Below are positions 1-12,232 of a stretch of DNA of 64,000 nucleotides, one piece after another. Position numbers and translations under genes: made by a program. This DNA comes from Sialis fuliginosa (taxonomy: Eukaryota; Arthropoda; Insecta; Megaloptera; Sialidae): positions 9,521,001 to 9,585,000 of the forward strand of contig OY540817.1 of NCBI GenBank assembly GCA_961205875.1, written 5' to 3'. The notes beneath the pieces were generated by a model, which saw only the letters and a list, made by a program, of their open reading frames with translations, searched no databases and had not been told where the DNA came from. The stretch's first letter is position 1, and every line of letters begins with the position of its first letter.

Positions 1-110
1 GTAACAATCCTGGTAGTTTTTTTTATACGTCAAAGTCATCCTTTCTGCAGTTTCGGAGAAATGATGCAGTTTGTAACACCTTATTTGGTCCATCCTGTAT
101 TATTGTACGT
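1..110. repeat. End of a transposon-like repeat at the left edge
   Basis: Bases 73-99 read TAACACCTTATTTGGTCCAT then CCTGTA. The reverse complement resembles the inverted end of the element at 1885 (TACAGGGTGTCC...AAGGTGTT). The rest of this copy is outside the window. Confidence 0.4.
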
Positions 111-1884
111 AGGTTGATATTTATTGACTTTAAATGTATGAATGATAGAAGATTTAATTACTTAAAATAATTATTTTTAATTTGCTAAATAATAATTAAT
201 TAATCTTTTGCGTCAAATTTTTTTCTGTTTAATTTAATGTAGTTATGCTCTACTCTACCATACAATTGTAAGTGTAAGTAATGATAGATAATACGAAAAA
301 TATTATAATTTAATTTTTAAATTTAAATATCATCATTCAAGACCTAGGTAAACGTTATAAATAAAAACCACAAACCGTTCTGCTACTATCTTAGTAAATA
401 ACTGCAGATTTAATATTTTAATTTAATGTTACGGTACCAAACAGTCTGAGGCACCAGAGCATGATAAATGATAATAATTAAATTAAAAAATGTTGGTGGG
501 AATAAAATTTATAACCTTCAAGTACAATATTATGTAATAAAGGTAATAAAAATGCAAAACATGTAAACAATGTAAAATAAAATGTTGCATTTTGTAGACT
601 CTAGATAAAAAAAATACAAAAACTGTTTTTACAATTATAAATATTTACAACGTTGAGTCGAGCCGTGCCTTTATCAACTAACATAAGAGTTATTTTATTG
701 AAGATTTTTGATTAACATAAAGGCGTGTTACAGACAATTTTATTTTAATTTGTTTTTTCTTGATCTTCAAATTTTATACAATCATTAAAAACGTGTGAAA
801 ATATCTACCTAACACTACATTGAAAAAGACACCTAACTCTACATCATATTTAACTCACGCTTATCACGGCTTGCAGTAACGTTGTGCACCTTCTGAGTGC
901 GCACTTGGTAAACTTTACTGCATATTATAAGTTTACACAATTTTCAAGAAATATTTTATAAATGATGAAATTTTTAACAAATGTTGTAATTTAAAGTTTA
1001 CATAGACATGAAGTAAATCTATTTACTCAAACAAATTTAACTCATGTTGCTATAAATTTTGTAAACATTTATTTTATCAACATCATAGACGTCTATCTGG
1101 GCGGCAATATCAGCCCTTACACACTAGCGACTTTTATTAGCGCGACTATCGTGTCATGGCATGCTATTGTATGATTTTACAATTCGACAGGTTTTAAAGA
1201 TGAAACGCTATATGCTCACATTACGTCGGTTATGCGTGAGCAAGAGATGAGTAAATGTATAAGAGAAAGATGTATACAAGATGTCAAGCTACGTGTCTTG
1301 TATACGGTTTTAGTGTTAAAATAATACGTTTGATTATAAATTTAAAAATCGTTCACTTTAATTATTTAATTTGAATGGTTAATGAAAACAAAAGAAGTTT
1401 CACTTCAATTGTGCGCTAATGTGGATGAGGCACATACCATTTTTTAAAAACTTTTTTCATTAAATAGTTTCAATAAGTTACAAGTGTGAAAATCATTTCT
1501 TAAAAAAAAATACTTATTACAAAATTTACATTTACTGAAACGGAAAAAAATAATTTCAATATTTTTTTCACATTTTTAAATTCCTCGAAGAACGACATGC
1601 CTTCTTCCCAAAAATATACGTGTATTTAATACAAAACAACATAAGATGTTAACAATTACAACAACCCAATCCATACAATGGATATGGAAACATACAACGG
1701 TAGTCAAAAAGTAAACCAAAACAATAAAAATGAATCAAATAAGGTATTCATCAAACTGAACAATAGTCATGTATCTTCATATGCACTCGAGCTTTCACTG
1801 AAAATGCTCTCCGGTTAATAAACTACAGCAGTAAATCATACTATTCATATACTGTACAAGACACATTGACGAGTAATGATTAAA

Positions 1885-2949
1885 TACAGGGTGTCCAACA
1901 GTAAGGTGTTGAAACTAATCAGCTGTCATTTTCAAATGGACGCAGTTATTGAAAAAAACAAAAACAAAAATTGTGTTGAAAGAGGTGTCTGTAATTTTAG
2001 TCAGGCTATGGTAGAAGCAAGTACGTGCGATTTAAAATAAATAATCTGACTTTTACTCTCGAAAAGTGCTTCTTTTCGAGATGAAAAGTGTATGGCAGTT
2101 CTTGTAGAGGGTTTCGTATTAAATACGGAAAACATTAAGTTAAGAGTGAAATCACACTAAAAAGGTTTTAACTCATTATTTATTTAAACTTATACGTTAC
2201 GCCACTCAATTTTTGGGCAATAAATCCGCATTAAAAAAATTTGTTATTTTTAACAGAATTATCAAAATAAATTGATGCAAAAATATTTTATAAAATTTTA
2301 TTTATACACATTAAAAACTGTAGACTTTTTCAACGCATTTTTTGTTTTTTCAATAACAACGTCCGTTTGAAAATGACAGGGGTCGAAACAAGTTCAGTAT
2401 TTTACTGATTATCTTAAAAAATGTAGGTGTTATGTATTAAAAAATAATTTTATAATTATTGACCTCCACCATCCCCATAGCCAACCCTTTTTATTATGTT
2501 CATAAAAAAAATTAACAAACATTACAGTTAATTTTTGTTAATTTTTCTCACCGAACTTTGGCATAGCCAGTGCTAGGATGAGATTATATTGTATATACAT
2601 ATGTATGTTCACGTATACACTGTACATACGTTATAATTATGTCATAAAATATCTTCTAAAAGTTAATAATAAACAATACAAACAAGTGAACAAAATATTT
2701 GAATATATTTTTCACGATAATTGTGTCATTTTGAAGTCAAATAGTGAGTTTTTTCACGATAAACAGGGCTCCGGTGTGAAAACTTTGAGTACCAAACTAA
2801 AAACACTGACAAAACTGACCATTTTTCCAAAAAACTCACTTTAACTGACCGGGTTACAAAAAACTGACTTTTACTGATTTTACTAACCAGTTTTGACCCC
2901 TGAAATGACAGCTGATTAGTTTTTACACCTTCCCGTGGGACACCCTGTA
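1885..2949. mobile_element. Non-autonomous element with inverted ends TACAGGGTGTCC
   Basis: The left end TACAGGGTGTCCAACAGTAA is followed by GGTGTTGAAACTAATCAGCT. It is mirrored at 2905-2949 as AGCTGATTAGTTTTTACACC and GGGACACCCTGTA. Inside, a second fold-back pairs 1921-1985 with about 2315-2380 (GTCATTTTCAAATGGACG against CGTCCGTTTGAAAATGAC). No transposase frame exists. Both flanks carry near-identical copies of about 45 bases (1841-1886 and 2950-2990), which is far longer than normal target duplications. Confidence 0.6.
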
Positions 2950-3290
2950 CTATTCATACTGTACAAGACACAATGTGTAATGATTAAATACATACATACA
3001 TAGATGTTTTAACAGTTTTGCGTTAATTTAATTAGTACTTTGTTTTCGCAACAACGCCGACACGTGAAGTGTTTGAATATCGATTAAATATCTTTGTCTT
3101 TCTAGAACATTGAATTATTGCAAATAGTTTTTCGCCTACGTAACTGACTACATACATGTCTATTAAGTAAATTGTGTAGTATATTATTAAGAAAGTAAAG
3201 GGTAATTTTAAATAATTGCTTATTTTTGTATGAATTGTGGAATAAATTAACATTATCGAATGTAATTGATCTAATATTAAGAAATCAAAT

Positions 3291-3691
3291 AAGGTGCTGG
3301 CACCAGTCTAGGATCATACCCCAGTTTTGGAAAGTTGTTTAATTAAATGTACTAAAGTAGAAATATTTGTTGATATTTGATTACTGAAATTACTGAATCC
3401 TAATCTATAGACACTTAATTGTAAAACAGCTTAATTTGATGACAAAATTGTGGAAAGTTAAACTAATAATTAGTGTAATCTATTTATTAATTATTATTTT
3501 ATCATAGCATTTGCTTTATATAATTAAAAGCAAGTGTCCATCACTGCGTGCTCATTACTGGTTTTACTTTATCCATTACTGGAAAGTTATTAGAAACATG
3601 AGTTCATGAGAATAACAAAAAAGAAGCCTATCGATCTCAAAATAAACAGTATAACTTGGTTTAGAGCGGTCAAGATTGGTGCCAGTACCTT
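3291..3691. mobile_element. MITE-like element with ends AAGGTGCTGGCACCA, copy 1
   Basis: The left end AAGGTGCTGGCACCAGTCT and the right end (reverse complement) AAGGTACTGGCACCAATCTT form a terminal inverted repeat, with TA on both flanks. The interior is AT-rich and non-coding. Large parts match 10150-10732, for example CACTGCGTGCTCATTACTGG. Confidence 0.55.
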
Positions 3692-4661
3692 ATATTAGAG
3701 CAATTTATAAGTAGAGCATACAAAAATTGCAAAAACGAGGCGAAAAAGATAAAAAATGCAGTAAATGAAATCCGGGAAAGTTGAAATTCCAAAATGACTC
3801 ATATATTTTTACTTTTTTACTATTTAACTTCAAACTTTTAAATTATTTCGCATTCACCTTAAATAAATTGCTTTTAATGGACAACAATCTATGATTCTAG
3901 AGCAAAAAGTTATTAATAATAACAATAATTAAATATAACTTCTTAATCAGAAAGGTTACAGATTTCTGGGTTAAACTATCACTTTTCTTCATATAAAAAG
4001 GTACATATTACTTTAACACACATGCATAATTTAATACAAAAACATAAACATGCATTTACTGTATATATATTATACATATGTAACAATAATTGTCTTAAGT
4101 TAATAAATTACTCAAGAATAATGTCAGCTACACTAGTTTTTGCTATGAAAACAGGGGCAAATATAACAATTTTATAACGATAACTATAATTTAGCGTTAA
4201 ATGCAAGTCATGTTCATCACTTTTATTATTACAGTTACCGGAGTAATTGTATACAATTGCTCTCTTTATTTTTTTATATACATTTTACTTAAAAAATAAC
4301 ATACAAAAAGGCAGCTTGACATTCGAATGCAAACTAGTTTTAAAAGTGCTATTAATTAAAACAAAATTGTATGTACTATTTAAATTAAAGTAGATTTGAG
4401 ATAAATTAAGTTTGTATTAAAAAATCACTAATTTCGTCAAAAAGGATGCTTTAAAAGAAATCAAATTTAAATATAATCACATAGCAATCATTCAGAAAGC
4501 ATTTTGAAGCTTCTCAGATTTTTTTTAAAAGGATATTTTTCTAAATTCTTGTCAAACACTTCTTTGATAAAAATAATTTGTCAAGTGCTAATTGAATCTC
4601 GCGTACTAGTGTCCCGTACCATAGTTTTTCAATTTATTCGACTAATTTAACTTGCAACGGC

Positions 4662-4790
4662 ACTATACTCTACGAATATTTCATTTAATAATGCAGTGGT
4701 TGCTGGGGTTTTGACGATACAAATCATGTATTTTACCGTCAAAAACTACGGCAACCACTCACTGCATTCTTAAATGAAATAGAGTATAGT
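4662..4790. mobile_element. Short fold-back element (129 bp)
   Basis: The arms ACTATACTCTACGAATATTTC-ATTTAATAATGCAGTG-GTTGCT and their inverse at 4736-4790 (CCACTCACTGCATTCTTAAA, TGAAATAGAGTATAGT) leave a loop of about 20 bases. It has no coding capacity. Confidence 0.6.
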
Positions 4791-4989
4791 TAACACAAAC
4801 TTTGTTACTGAATTATTGAGTTTAAACATTTAAAATTCTTAGCAAAGTTAATTAAGGACCAAATTATATAGCACAATGTTTTTATATAAATGTTAGTTAT
4901 ATACTGTCACATTATGGAAACAAAACACTACTTGATAAAGAGACTTTTGATGTTAAATCTTTTTCGTAAAATATTAATAGCCACGATAC

Positions 4990-5315
4990 GGCACAGAAAA
5001 ATTATCTAACTATTGGTGAAAACCGCATTGAAATCGGTTAAGTAATTGGCGGGTCTATAAGCCTCATACAAACGAATATTCATTTTTATATAAAATAGAG
5101 ATTATATTATTATAAGATACCCTCACTCGCCGGGATTGAATAAATTAACCCGCTCAAGTCTATTAATGGTGCATCTCTTACAACAGTAATGTCAAATCTC
5201 AGATTTTTAGATCAAACGGTTCAGTAGCTAGAAGGCTATGACAGACAGACAGATAGACACAATGCTGATTCCAAGTGTTCCTTTTTCCGATTTTGGTACG
5301 GAACATTAAAAAATA
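4990..5315. repeat. Decayed interspersed repeats with (GACA)n tail
   Basis: Contains GTGAAAACCGCATTGAAATC-GGTTAAGTAATT, then CAAACGGTTCAGTAGCTAGAAG followed by CAGACAGACAGATAGACA and GATTTTGGTACGGAACATT. These words are typical of retroelement-derived repeats common in insects. The exact family cannot be named without a library. Confidence 0.5.
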
Positions 5316-7379
5316 TCACATATTACAACCGATATGAAGTAGAATAAGAAAGAAAAAAGATTTATTTTATCACCAGACAATCTAAATTCCATTTACAAAT
5401 ATTTTAAATTCTTTCACGATCAGATTTCATTATCATATTTCAAATAAACACATCAATTACAAGTCTAATAACATAAAAATATACATCTAGCAAAAAAAAC
5501 AACTATTAATGAATCTTGAGTCCAATTTAGCTACAACAAACGTCTTTACAAGACCGATACAACCCATTAATAACGCCGATGACAACGCAGTGGGCGCTGG
5601 CATTGATTACATTCGAACTGTTTAACAGCGTAGGATTTTTGTCGCGATCACGATATGGTCATGTAATATGTTATGTAACAAGTAACACATTTTCAACTTT
5701 TTTCTTTCCTCCTCTACAAAAGCCAACAACAAACAGATTAAAGTCGGTATATATGGGACACCATTCTTGTTTTAGGTAATAAAACTCTGGTGTATAATTT
5801 AAAATCAGCCCTTATCATTTCATTGTACAGAGAATTTAATCTTTTGACGAGATCTACCAGGCAAAAATAGAATTTTTAAATGAAAACAAAATAAAAATAA
5901 AAAATCTAAAACAAAAATCAGCTTTTTTAAAAAAATTGGGTGTATTATGGACGTTTCTTTCTAAAATGTATTTAGTTGTTTTTATTTCAAAATTATTTGT
6001 TGCCACTCTAAAAAATAGCAGTGACGTGACATGGATTATGCGGACAGAACCTCCGTAATAGGCACCCCATTTAGTGGGCACCATCATGAAGATTTTGTAC
6101 TAAAAAATGATTTTTGTGGAAGTGGATAGTTATGAAGTTTTCGGTGTTAAATACACTTTTCACACTATTTGCCTCACTACGATTCTGGTTAATTATTACA
6201 CTTCATAGTTCTTCCCCATAATACCCGCAATCACATATATTTAAAAAAATGGTTAGTGCCGAGTCAACAGTTATTACGTGAATTAAAAGAACTATCTATA
6301 ATTCTATACGGTCAAACCCTATACCTGCATTTTTAAACAGCAATTTAATACAATACAAATTTAAGCTAACTTACCTTAACATAAAAAATAAAAATGAAAA
6401 TGACGTAGTCAGAGGTATAAGCTTAAATACATATGCATTTTGTGTTTATACATTTTAAAATAGAGCAACAAAAAATTACCCTTCTGTTCCATATATACCG
6501 ACTCTACTCTACCTATTTTTCTTCTGTAGGTTTTCGTGGTTATACTTATTGTTAATACAGAAAAATATTGAACTATTTTCTATATTGTCTATTTATAATT
6601 AATATTGCAATCATAATAACTTATTTAAAAGCAGCATCAAGTTCACAAGAAGATCAATTTAAAGTAGAACGTCCGATTGTTTCTTGTGAAGATAATAATT
6701 ACAAAAATATATGTTTATTTTTAAAGAAAGTCTATGTTCTAATTTTCAATTTAATTACAGTTTTATATATGTACGTGTGAAAAAAAGTACATTTGTGCAT
6801 CATCACTATAAATTAAAATTCAAACGATCCAAATAAATCTTCATAATTTATACAAATTAAATGCAACATTTCCGTTATAATCGATTTTCAAAATCAAATT
6901 CAAAACGACAGGTTCAGATAAATAAATCAAATTAAATTACATTTAAACTTATTTGTCATTTGTATGATTTCATAAAAACTGTAGCAAACAATTAATTAGA
7001 AATTCTCGCAGCTTTGGCCGCATTTGTTGTTTCGAAATCAAATTAATTTTGGTTTAAGGTATTTCGTTATATGTTAAAATAGAGAAAAAAAATACGGATA
7101 AGTGTGAGTAGAACTTGTGCTCTGGGGGTTCCGTACCGTTATATAAAAATTAATTATTGGCAATAATTAGTTACGTAGACAATAGGGCCGATTACCAAGG
7201 CGTCTTTATGAAAAAAGTGCAATAAACTCTATGCATTTTTAAATATGATGTGTTTTCAAACACCGTGTTTTGTTTTTTTTTTGGTCTAAACACAGCATAA
7301 GAGAAATCGCAAAATTCAGTTTGTCACGTACCTAATAATTCTATATACCTAGAATTAAAAAATTAATGATTTTAGAATT

Positions 7380-7560
7380 TTTTCCTTTACTAGTGTTATG
7401 AGACCTGCCTTCGTGCCAAATTTCAAGATTCTAGGTCAATGGGAAGAACCCTATAGGTTTTGATGATCAGTTAGTCAGTTTGTCAGTATCGAAATATGCT
7501 TTGAGATGTTGTATCTTTTTATTGCATTGAGTTAGAAACATGAATTTTTTTACAGGACAT
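7380..7560. repeat. Decayed interspersed repeat
   Basis: Has GAGACCTGCCTTCGTGCCAA, ATTTCAAGATTCTAGGTCAA and AACCCTATAGGTTTTGATGA, a block seen as a dispersed repeat in many insect genomes. No open frame. Confidence 0.4.
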
Positions 7561-8635
7561 GAGGCCGAAAACATTTCAACTTGATAACTCAACTAGTTCC
7601 TGCAAAATAGGGTTTTGACGGATAACTGATCCTATATAAGGAATGCGTTTTTTCATCTTGAGGTACGAAATCCTAAGGCAGGCAAAGCATACAGATTTTA
7701 TGTAAATATTGATGATTGTTTTTCTTTGATAAATCCTAAAAGATTACTCTAGTTTTTCTCTATTTCAGAAACTACAAAGCAGATACATATCACCATAAAA
7801 GTATTGCATCTTGCAACAATTAAATCAAATAAAAAAAGGAGTAATACCACTAATTAAGTTAATAAAAAAATCGAGTTAGTTGTTTTAATCTTTGGTTACT
7901 GAACAACTAATCGACCACTATAATCAGCAAATACACGCATGTGAAGAAGAAACATGTATCGCATAAATCTGTCGATCGTGAAGAGCAGCATCATGACCTT
8001 GAATTTTTCGCACAGACATACTCGCACTTCAAGAACCAGTTCCGATATGTTGTCTGACTAAAAAGATTTATTGCAGTCAGACGTTGCTTTACAGATTGAT
8101 ATTATTAATTAAATTATACACCTTTAGATACATAATGTACGCAATTAATTCATAATAACCTGCAGGATTTGGGGCAATTAGTAATTGAAATTTTGGTTTA
8201 CATTTCCCAAATGATTATTTATTTTAGAAATTTATATTGAAATCTTTACCAAAGTGTTTCATTCTTTGAAGGATTAAATTACCAGATTAATTTCTAGAAA
8301 TCAGCAAAAATAACACAAGGAAAATGCGTCACAAAAAGTACGTTGATTTTTTTCTGAACAGATTTCTCCCTGAATTGCACATACATATTATTTAATTTAT
8401 TCGATAATAAGAAAATATTTAACATTGACCACAAAATGTATGACATGTCTCTTTTTAAAACATTTTGTCCCACTGTCCCGACAAATCATGCCGGGACGCT
8501 TCATAAATTTTTATACCAACGTATTTATACCTTTCGTTTAATAGCAAATCATCCAAATACTGTGCAGCGTTAGTGATTTTTTTAAGTTAAGGTACTCAAA
8601 TATACAATAAGTAAATAGATATTTATTTTTAATTT

Positions 8636-10050
8636 AAAAACTACTGAACCGATTTTGATGAAACCTGCACCAAAGTGTTTCTTGAAATCTCAAAAGTTTT
8701 ATAGGGTAGACATCATCACGCTAACATTCAAAAGAACTAAGCAGTGAATATGTTAGCTGCACAAGTTAAAAGAAATAAGCGCGTGGACCGTAACGAGAAA
8801 ATTATGTATATATATTTTGTAGAGTTCAATTAGTTACATAATAGTCCGGGAGGCCGTATTATATTTAACTTTAATACTATATCTATAACTTTAATACCAA
8901 AACTAATCACAGTTCAGTCAGATATATGATGTTAAGCATAAAATCAGTTTTCCAAGATGTGTAAGAGGTGAATTTTGAAAAAAAAAATGGCTTGTTTTAG
9001 ATCTTACGCTATTTTCAAAAATAAATAAATACAATTGCTCAGATCTTCGAAACTTGAGCGCCCTGTATATTGCATATTCATTAAAATCAATATTAAAATA
9101 CGAACAAAACAAGTTCACGTATATGCACCATAAAAATATTTTTGAGATGGTTTTAATGAGAAATGCAGAGTAATAAAACAAATATGAATAATTTGATATG
9201 TAGATCATGAATTACTTATATTATTATTTATTTTTTCAGTTCAAAAGGTTAGTGTTTATTCTTATGAGATGGTAATAACGCATCTAATCAATACAGAAAA
9301 AGAAAGGTTCCGATTAGACTCGTGTGAGCGATACTTTTCCTTTTTAACAATGACGGAAATATGGTTCAGTAGAGCAAATGCAGATGGCGCTCTGACGCAT
9401 ATATACGCATTACACACACACATACACACACATGGTGCAACAGCCGTTTGTATGTTATTGTTTTGTTTTCAACATCAAAATAAACGCCGGCGGGTAACCT
9501 AGAATACAAGACGTGTAAAGAGCATGGGTATAGGGTTAGTAATTTTATAATTAGTGATTTATTAGTACTGTTTATTGAATATAAGATAAATATGGTTGGG
9601 AACTGAATAAAAAATTGTCGGACTAAAAAGTTTAATGATGATCTCAAGAACCACTAGTCGATTTTGATGAAACATTCACTGGAGTATTCCTTAGGCCTCC
9701 GTAAGTAATAAGCTATATACAGAGTGTGATTTAAGTATGAAAACGGTCGAATATCTCAAAAACAAAAAGTTTCTGAGAAAAGGTTTTTGAACCAAAGTTG
9801 TAGGGTTTTAAAAGTTCTATTCAATGATCATATCCGTTTGACCTTGAGTTGAGGGGTCAAGGCCAACATGATTTTTTTAAACGAAACACCCCATTTTCAC
9901 TCAGTGTTAAAGATAACAGCAAGACGTTTCCAAAATATTACTTGATGACCTATTTTTGTTGAAATGTTATGAGCTATAGATTTTACGGTGTCGCCAGCAC
10001 TAAAATTATTCAAGATGTACCAAAAACTACAAAATGGTATTGACAGGAGT
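8636..10050. repeat. Cluster of decayed repeats with CTACTGAACCGATTTTGATGAAA words
   Basis: ACTGAACCGATTTTGATGAA is present at 8643 and a variant (CCACTAGTCGATTTTGATGA) at 9652. From 9720 a separate AT-rich repeat starts AGAGTGTGATTTAAGTATGA and AACGGTCGAATATCTC. A small CA microsatellite lies at about 9412-9433. Confidence 0.4.
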
Positions 10051-10149
10051 TGATCGTTTTGTAGTAAGTATCTCAAAAAAACATGTCAACTGGACAACTC
10101 ATTTATGAAAGATAAGCGTAGTCATTAGACTTTCGATAGATTAGAATTG

Positions 10150-10732
10150 AAAATTACTTATAAGTAAATTTTATGGCAATACATATTTGATATTCCGAAT
10201 TTTAGTATTTGAAAATGTTAAACTTGATTTAAATGTTTTTATTTAAAATTATATGTTGATATTTGATTAGTACCATTTCTGAATATTAATCTATATACAT
10301 TTAACTGTCTTACAGCGTGATTTGATGACAATCGGCCAATAGGTGAACATTTAAACTAATTATATTATTAGTATAATTTATTTATTAATTATTATATTAT
10401 CATAACAACTACTTTACATTGTTTCAAATTTGACCATTCTTTCGTGTCGTTGTACTTATCATTTTGTAATCATTAGTAAGTATTCATCACTGTGTGCTCA
10501 TTACTGGTCTTACCTTTGCCATTACTGAAGAAAAAACATGAACAAAATAAAAGGCTATAATTTTAAAAACAAACTATATTTGGTGACTTTCGTAATTAAA
10601 TTGATTAAATAAAGAGTTACTTGTTTTATTAGTAACATGAGTTCATGAGAATTACAAAAAACAAGCCCATTAATTTAAAAAAAAAAAACGAAAACTTGCT
10701 CTTATAGCGGCCATAACTGGTATCTTTACCTT
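10150..10732. mobile_element. MITE-like element, copy 2 (left end eroded)
   Basis: It shares with 3291-3691 the blocks TGTTGATATTTGATTA, TTTGATGACAA, CACTGTGTGCTCATTACTGG, AACATGAGTTCATGAGAAT and an end TAGCGGCCATAACTGGTATC-TTTACCTTA. The left inverted end is not recognisable. Part of the start (TGGCAATACATATTTGATAT) also resembles 18078-18110. Confidence 0.45.
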
Positions 10733-11130
10733 ATTTTTTTACGTTTTTCGTGGAGCTAGTCGCGCGTGTATTCGCCGATTTTGAAAAACACACGAGCGAA
10801 GCCGCGGGAAAATTCTAATAAAAAATATTAGTATAAAATAGGTATGTCTGTTATTGTATTGTATTTCACTTTTTTGTACAACCTTCTACACGCGAGCAGA
10901 TTCAGTGTTAATCTGATATTGTTACCGGCAGCTCAATGAGCATTCTAAACTCATTTAAATAATTGCTTCTATCTCCCGTGGCAGGTGAACTTATGAATAA
11001 TGAACGAGAAAATATCATAATCTTAAAACATCTCTTGTATGTGCGTGCGTATATTTGTATGTGTGTGTATAATTTCTAGTTTTCGTTCTGAATTGTGTTA
11101 TTAATATAGCATTATAATAGTTGTTAATTC

Positions 11131-11154
11131 TGTGTGTGTGTGTGTGTGTGTGTG
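11131..11154. repeat. (TG)12 microsatellite
   Basis: Twelve uninterrupted TG units; likely length-variable. Confidence 0.9.
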
Positions 11155-12054
11155 AGCGATGCATATGGTAATGGTGGGTATTGTTCTTTAATTTAAATAA
11201 TGAAAGCGTTCCTGTGAGTTATAGGAAAATTGTTTGTAGAAAAAAGTCGTACATTCGTGAAATTTTAATAAAATTGTTTCAAAGAGATTATGTTATGGTA
11301 CTTTCTTTATAGGTCCTTAGAGAAAATACTAGCCATAAGAGAGAGGAGGAAAAAAATACATGTAAAAGTACCGGGCACTTGCGCTGTGATGTCTTAACAT
11401 TTGTTCCGTAGTGATTCTGGTACCGACTTATTATTTGTCTTTTTGAACGAATGCAGCGACTTAAGTATTAAAGTAAAATACAACAAATACAAAAGAAAAC
11501 AATGTCACTCAACACGTGTTTCGACTTCTCAAGAAGTCCTTATGAGGAGCATAACAGTTCCGTTTTTCAGTAGAAGAGATATAACAAAATGTTCTTAGTT
11601 ACTAAAGTAGATATACTTTTATTGCTTGTATACAGAATAAAACAAAAAAAAGTCCGTTTTAATTATAAAAAACTTTCATATCAACCTAAAATACATACAT
11701 TTATAAACATATGTTAATTATTTGCTATTGTTTTACTTATAAGGAGCAAAAAAAAAGCTGATTTTCAAATGGACAAAGAAAAATAAAAGTAACCGAGCAA
11801 AAAAATAATTTACTTTTAATTCACATATAAATACAATGAAATAACTTCTTTACCAAGAAATATTTTTCTGTTATTAATGAAAATAATAGTCAATAATAAA
11901 CACCAATTTGAAATAAACCACAGCTATTTTTAAAAAGGATATGACGTCAAAGTATAATACAAATATATTTAAATAGAAAATATGAAATCATTTGAATTAA
12001 AAAAATGTATTTATAACATCATATTTATAAAAATAAAATGTCATTATTATGATA

Positions 12055-12232
12055 CTGGCAAAACCAGATATGTCATTTTTTTTAAATTTTTCAACAAAAA
12101 TTTATTTGTTAATAAAAAATCAAATTAAGATATTTGATAAAAGTGACTAATATTGAATACGTCTTTGGCTTTTCCGGGTTTTCCACATAAAAAAAATATC
12201 GTCGTAAAGTGACATATCTGCTTTTGCCATTG
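12055..12232. mobile_element. Small MITE (about 178 bp)
   Basis: The left end CTGGCAAAACCAGATATGTC-A and the right end (inverse) ATGGCAAAAGCAGATATGTC-A form inverted repeats of over 20 bases around AT-rich filler. No coding capacity. Confidence 0.55.
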
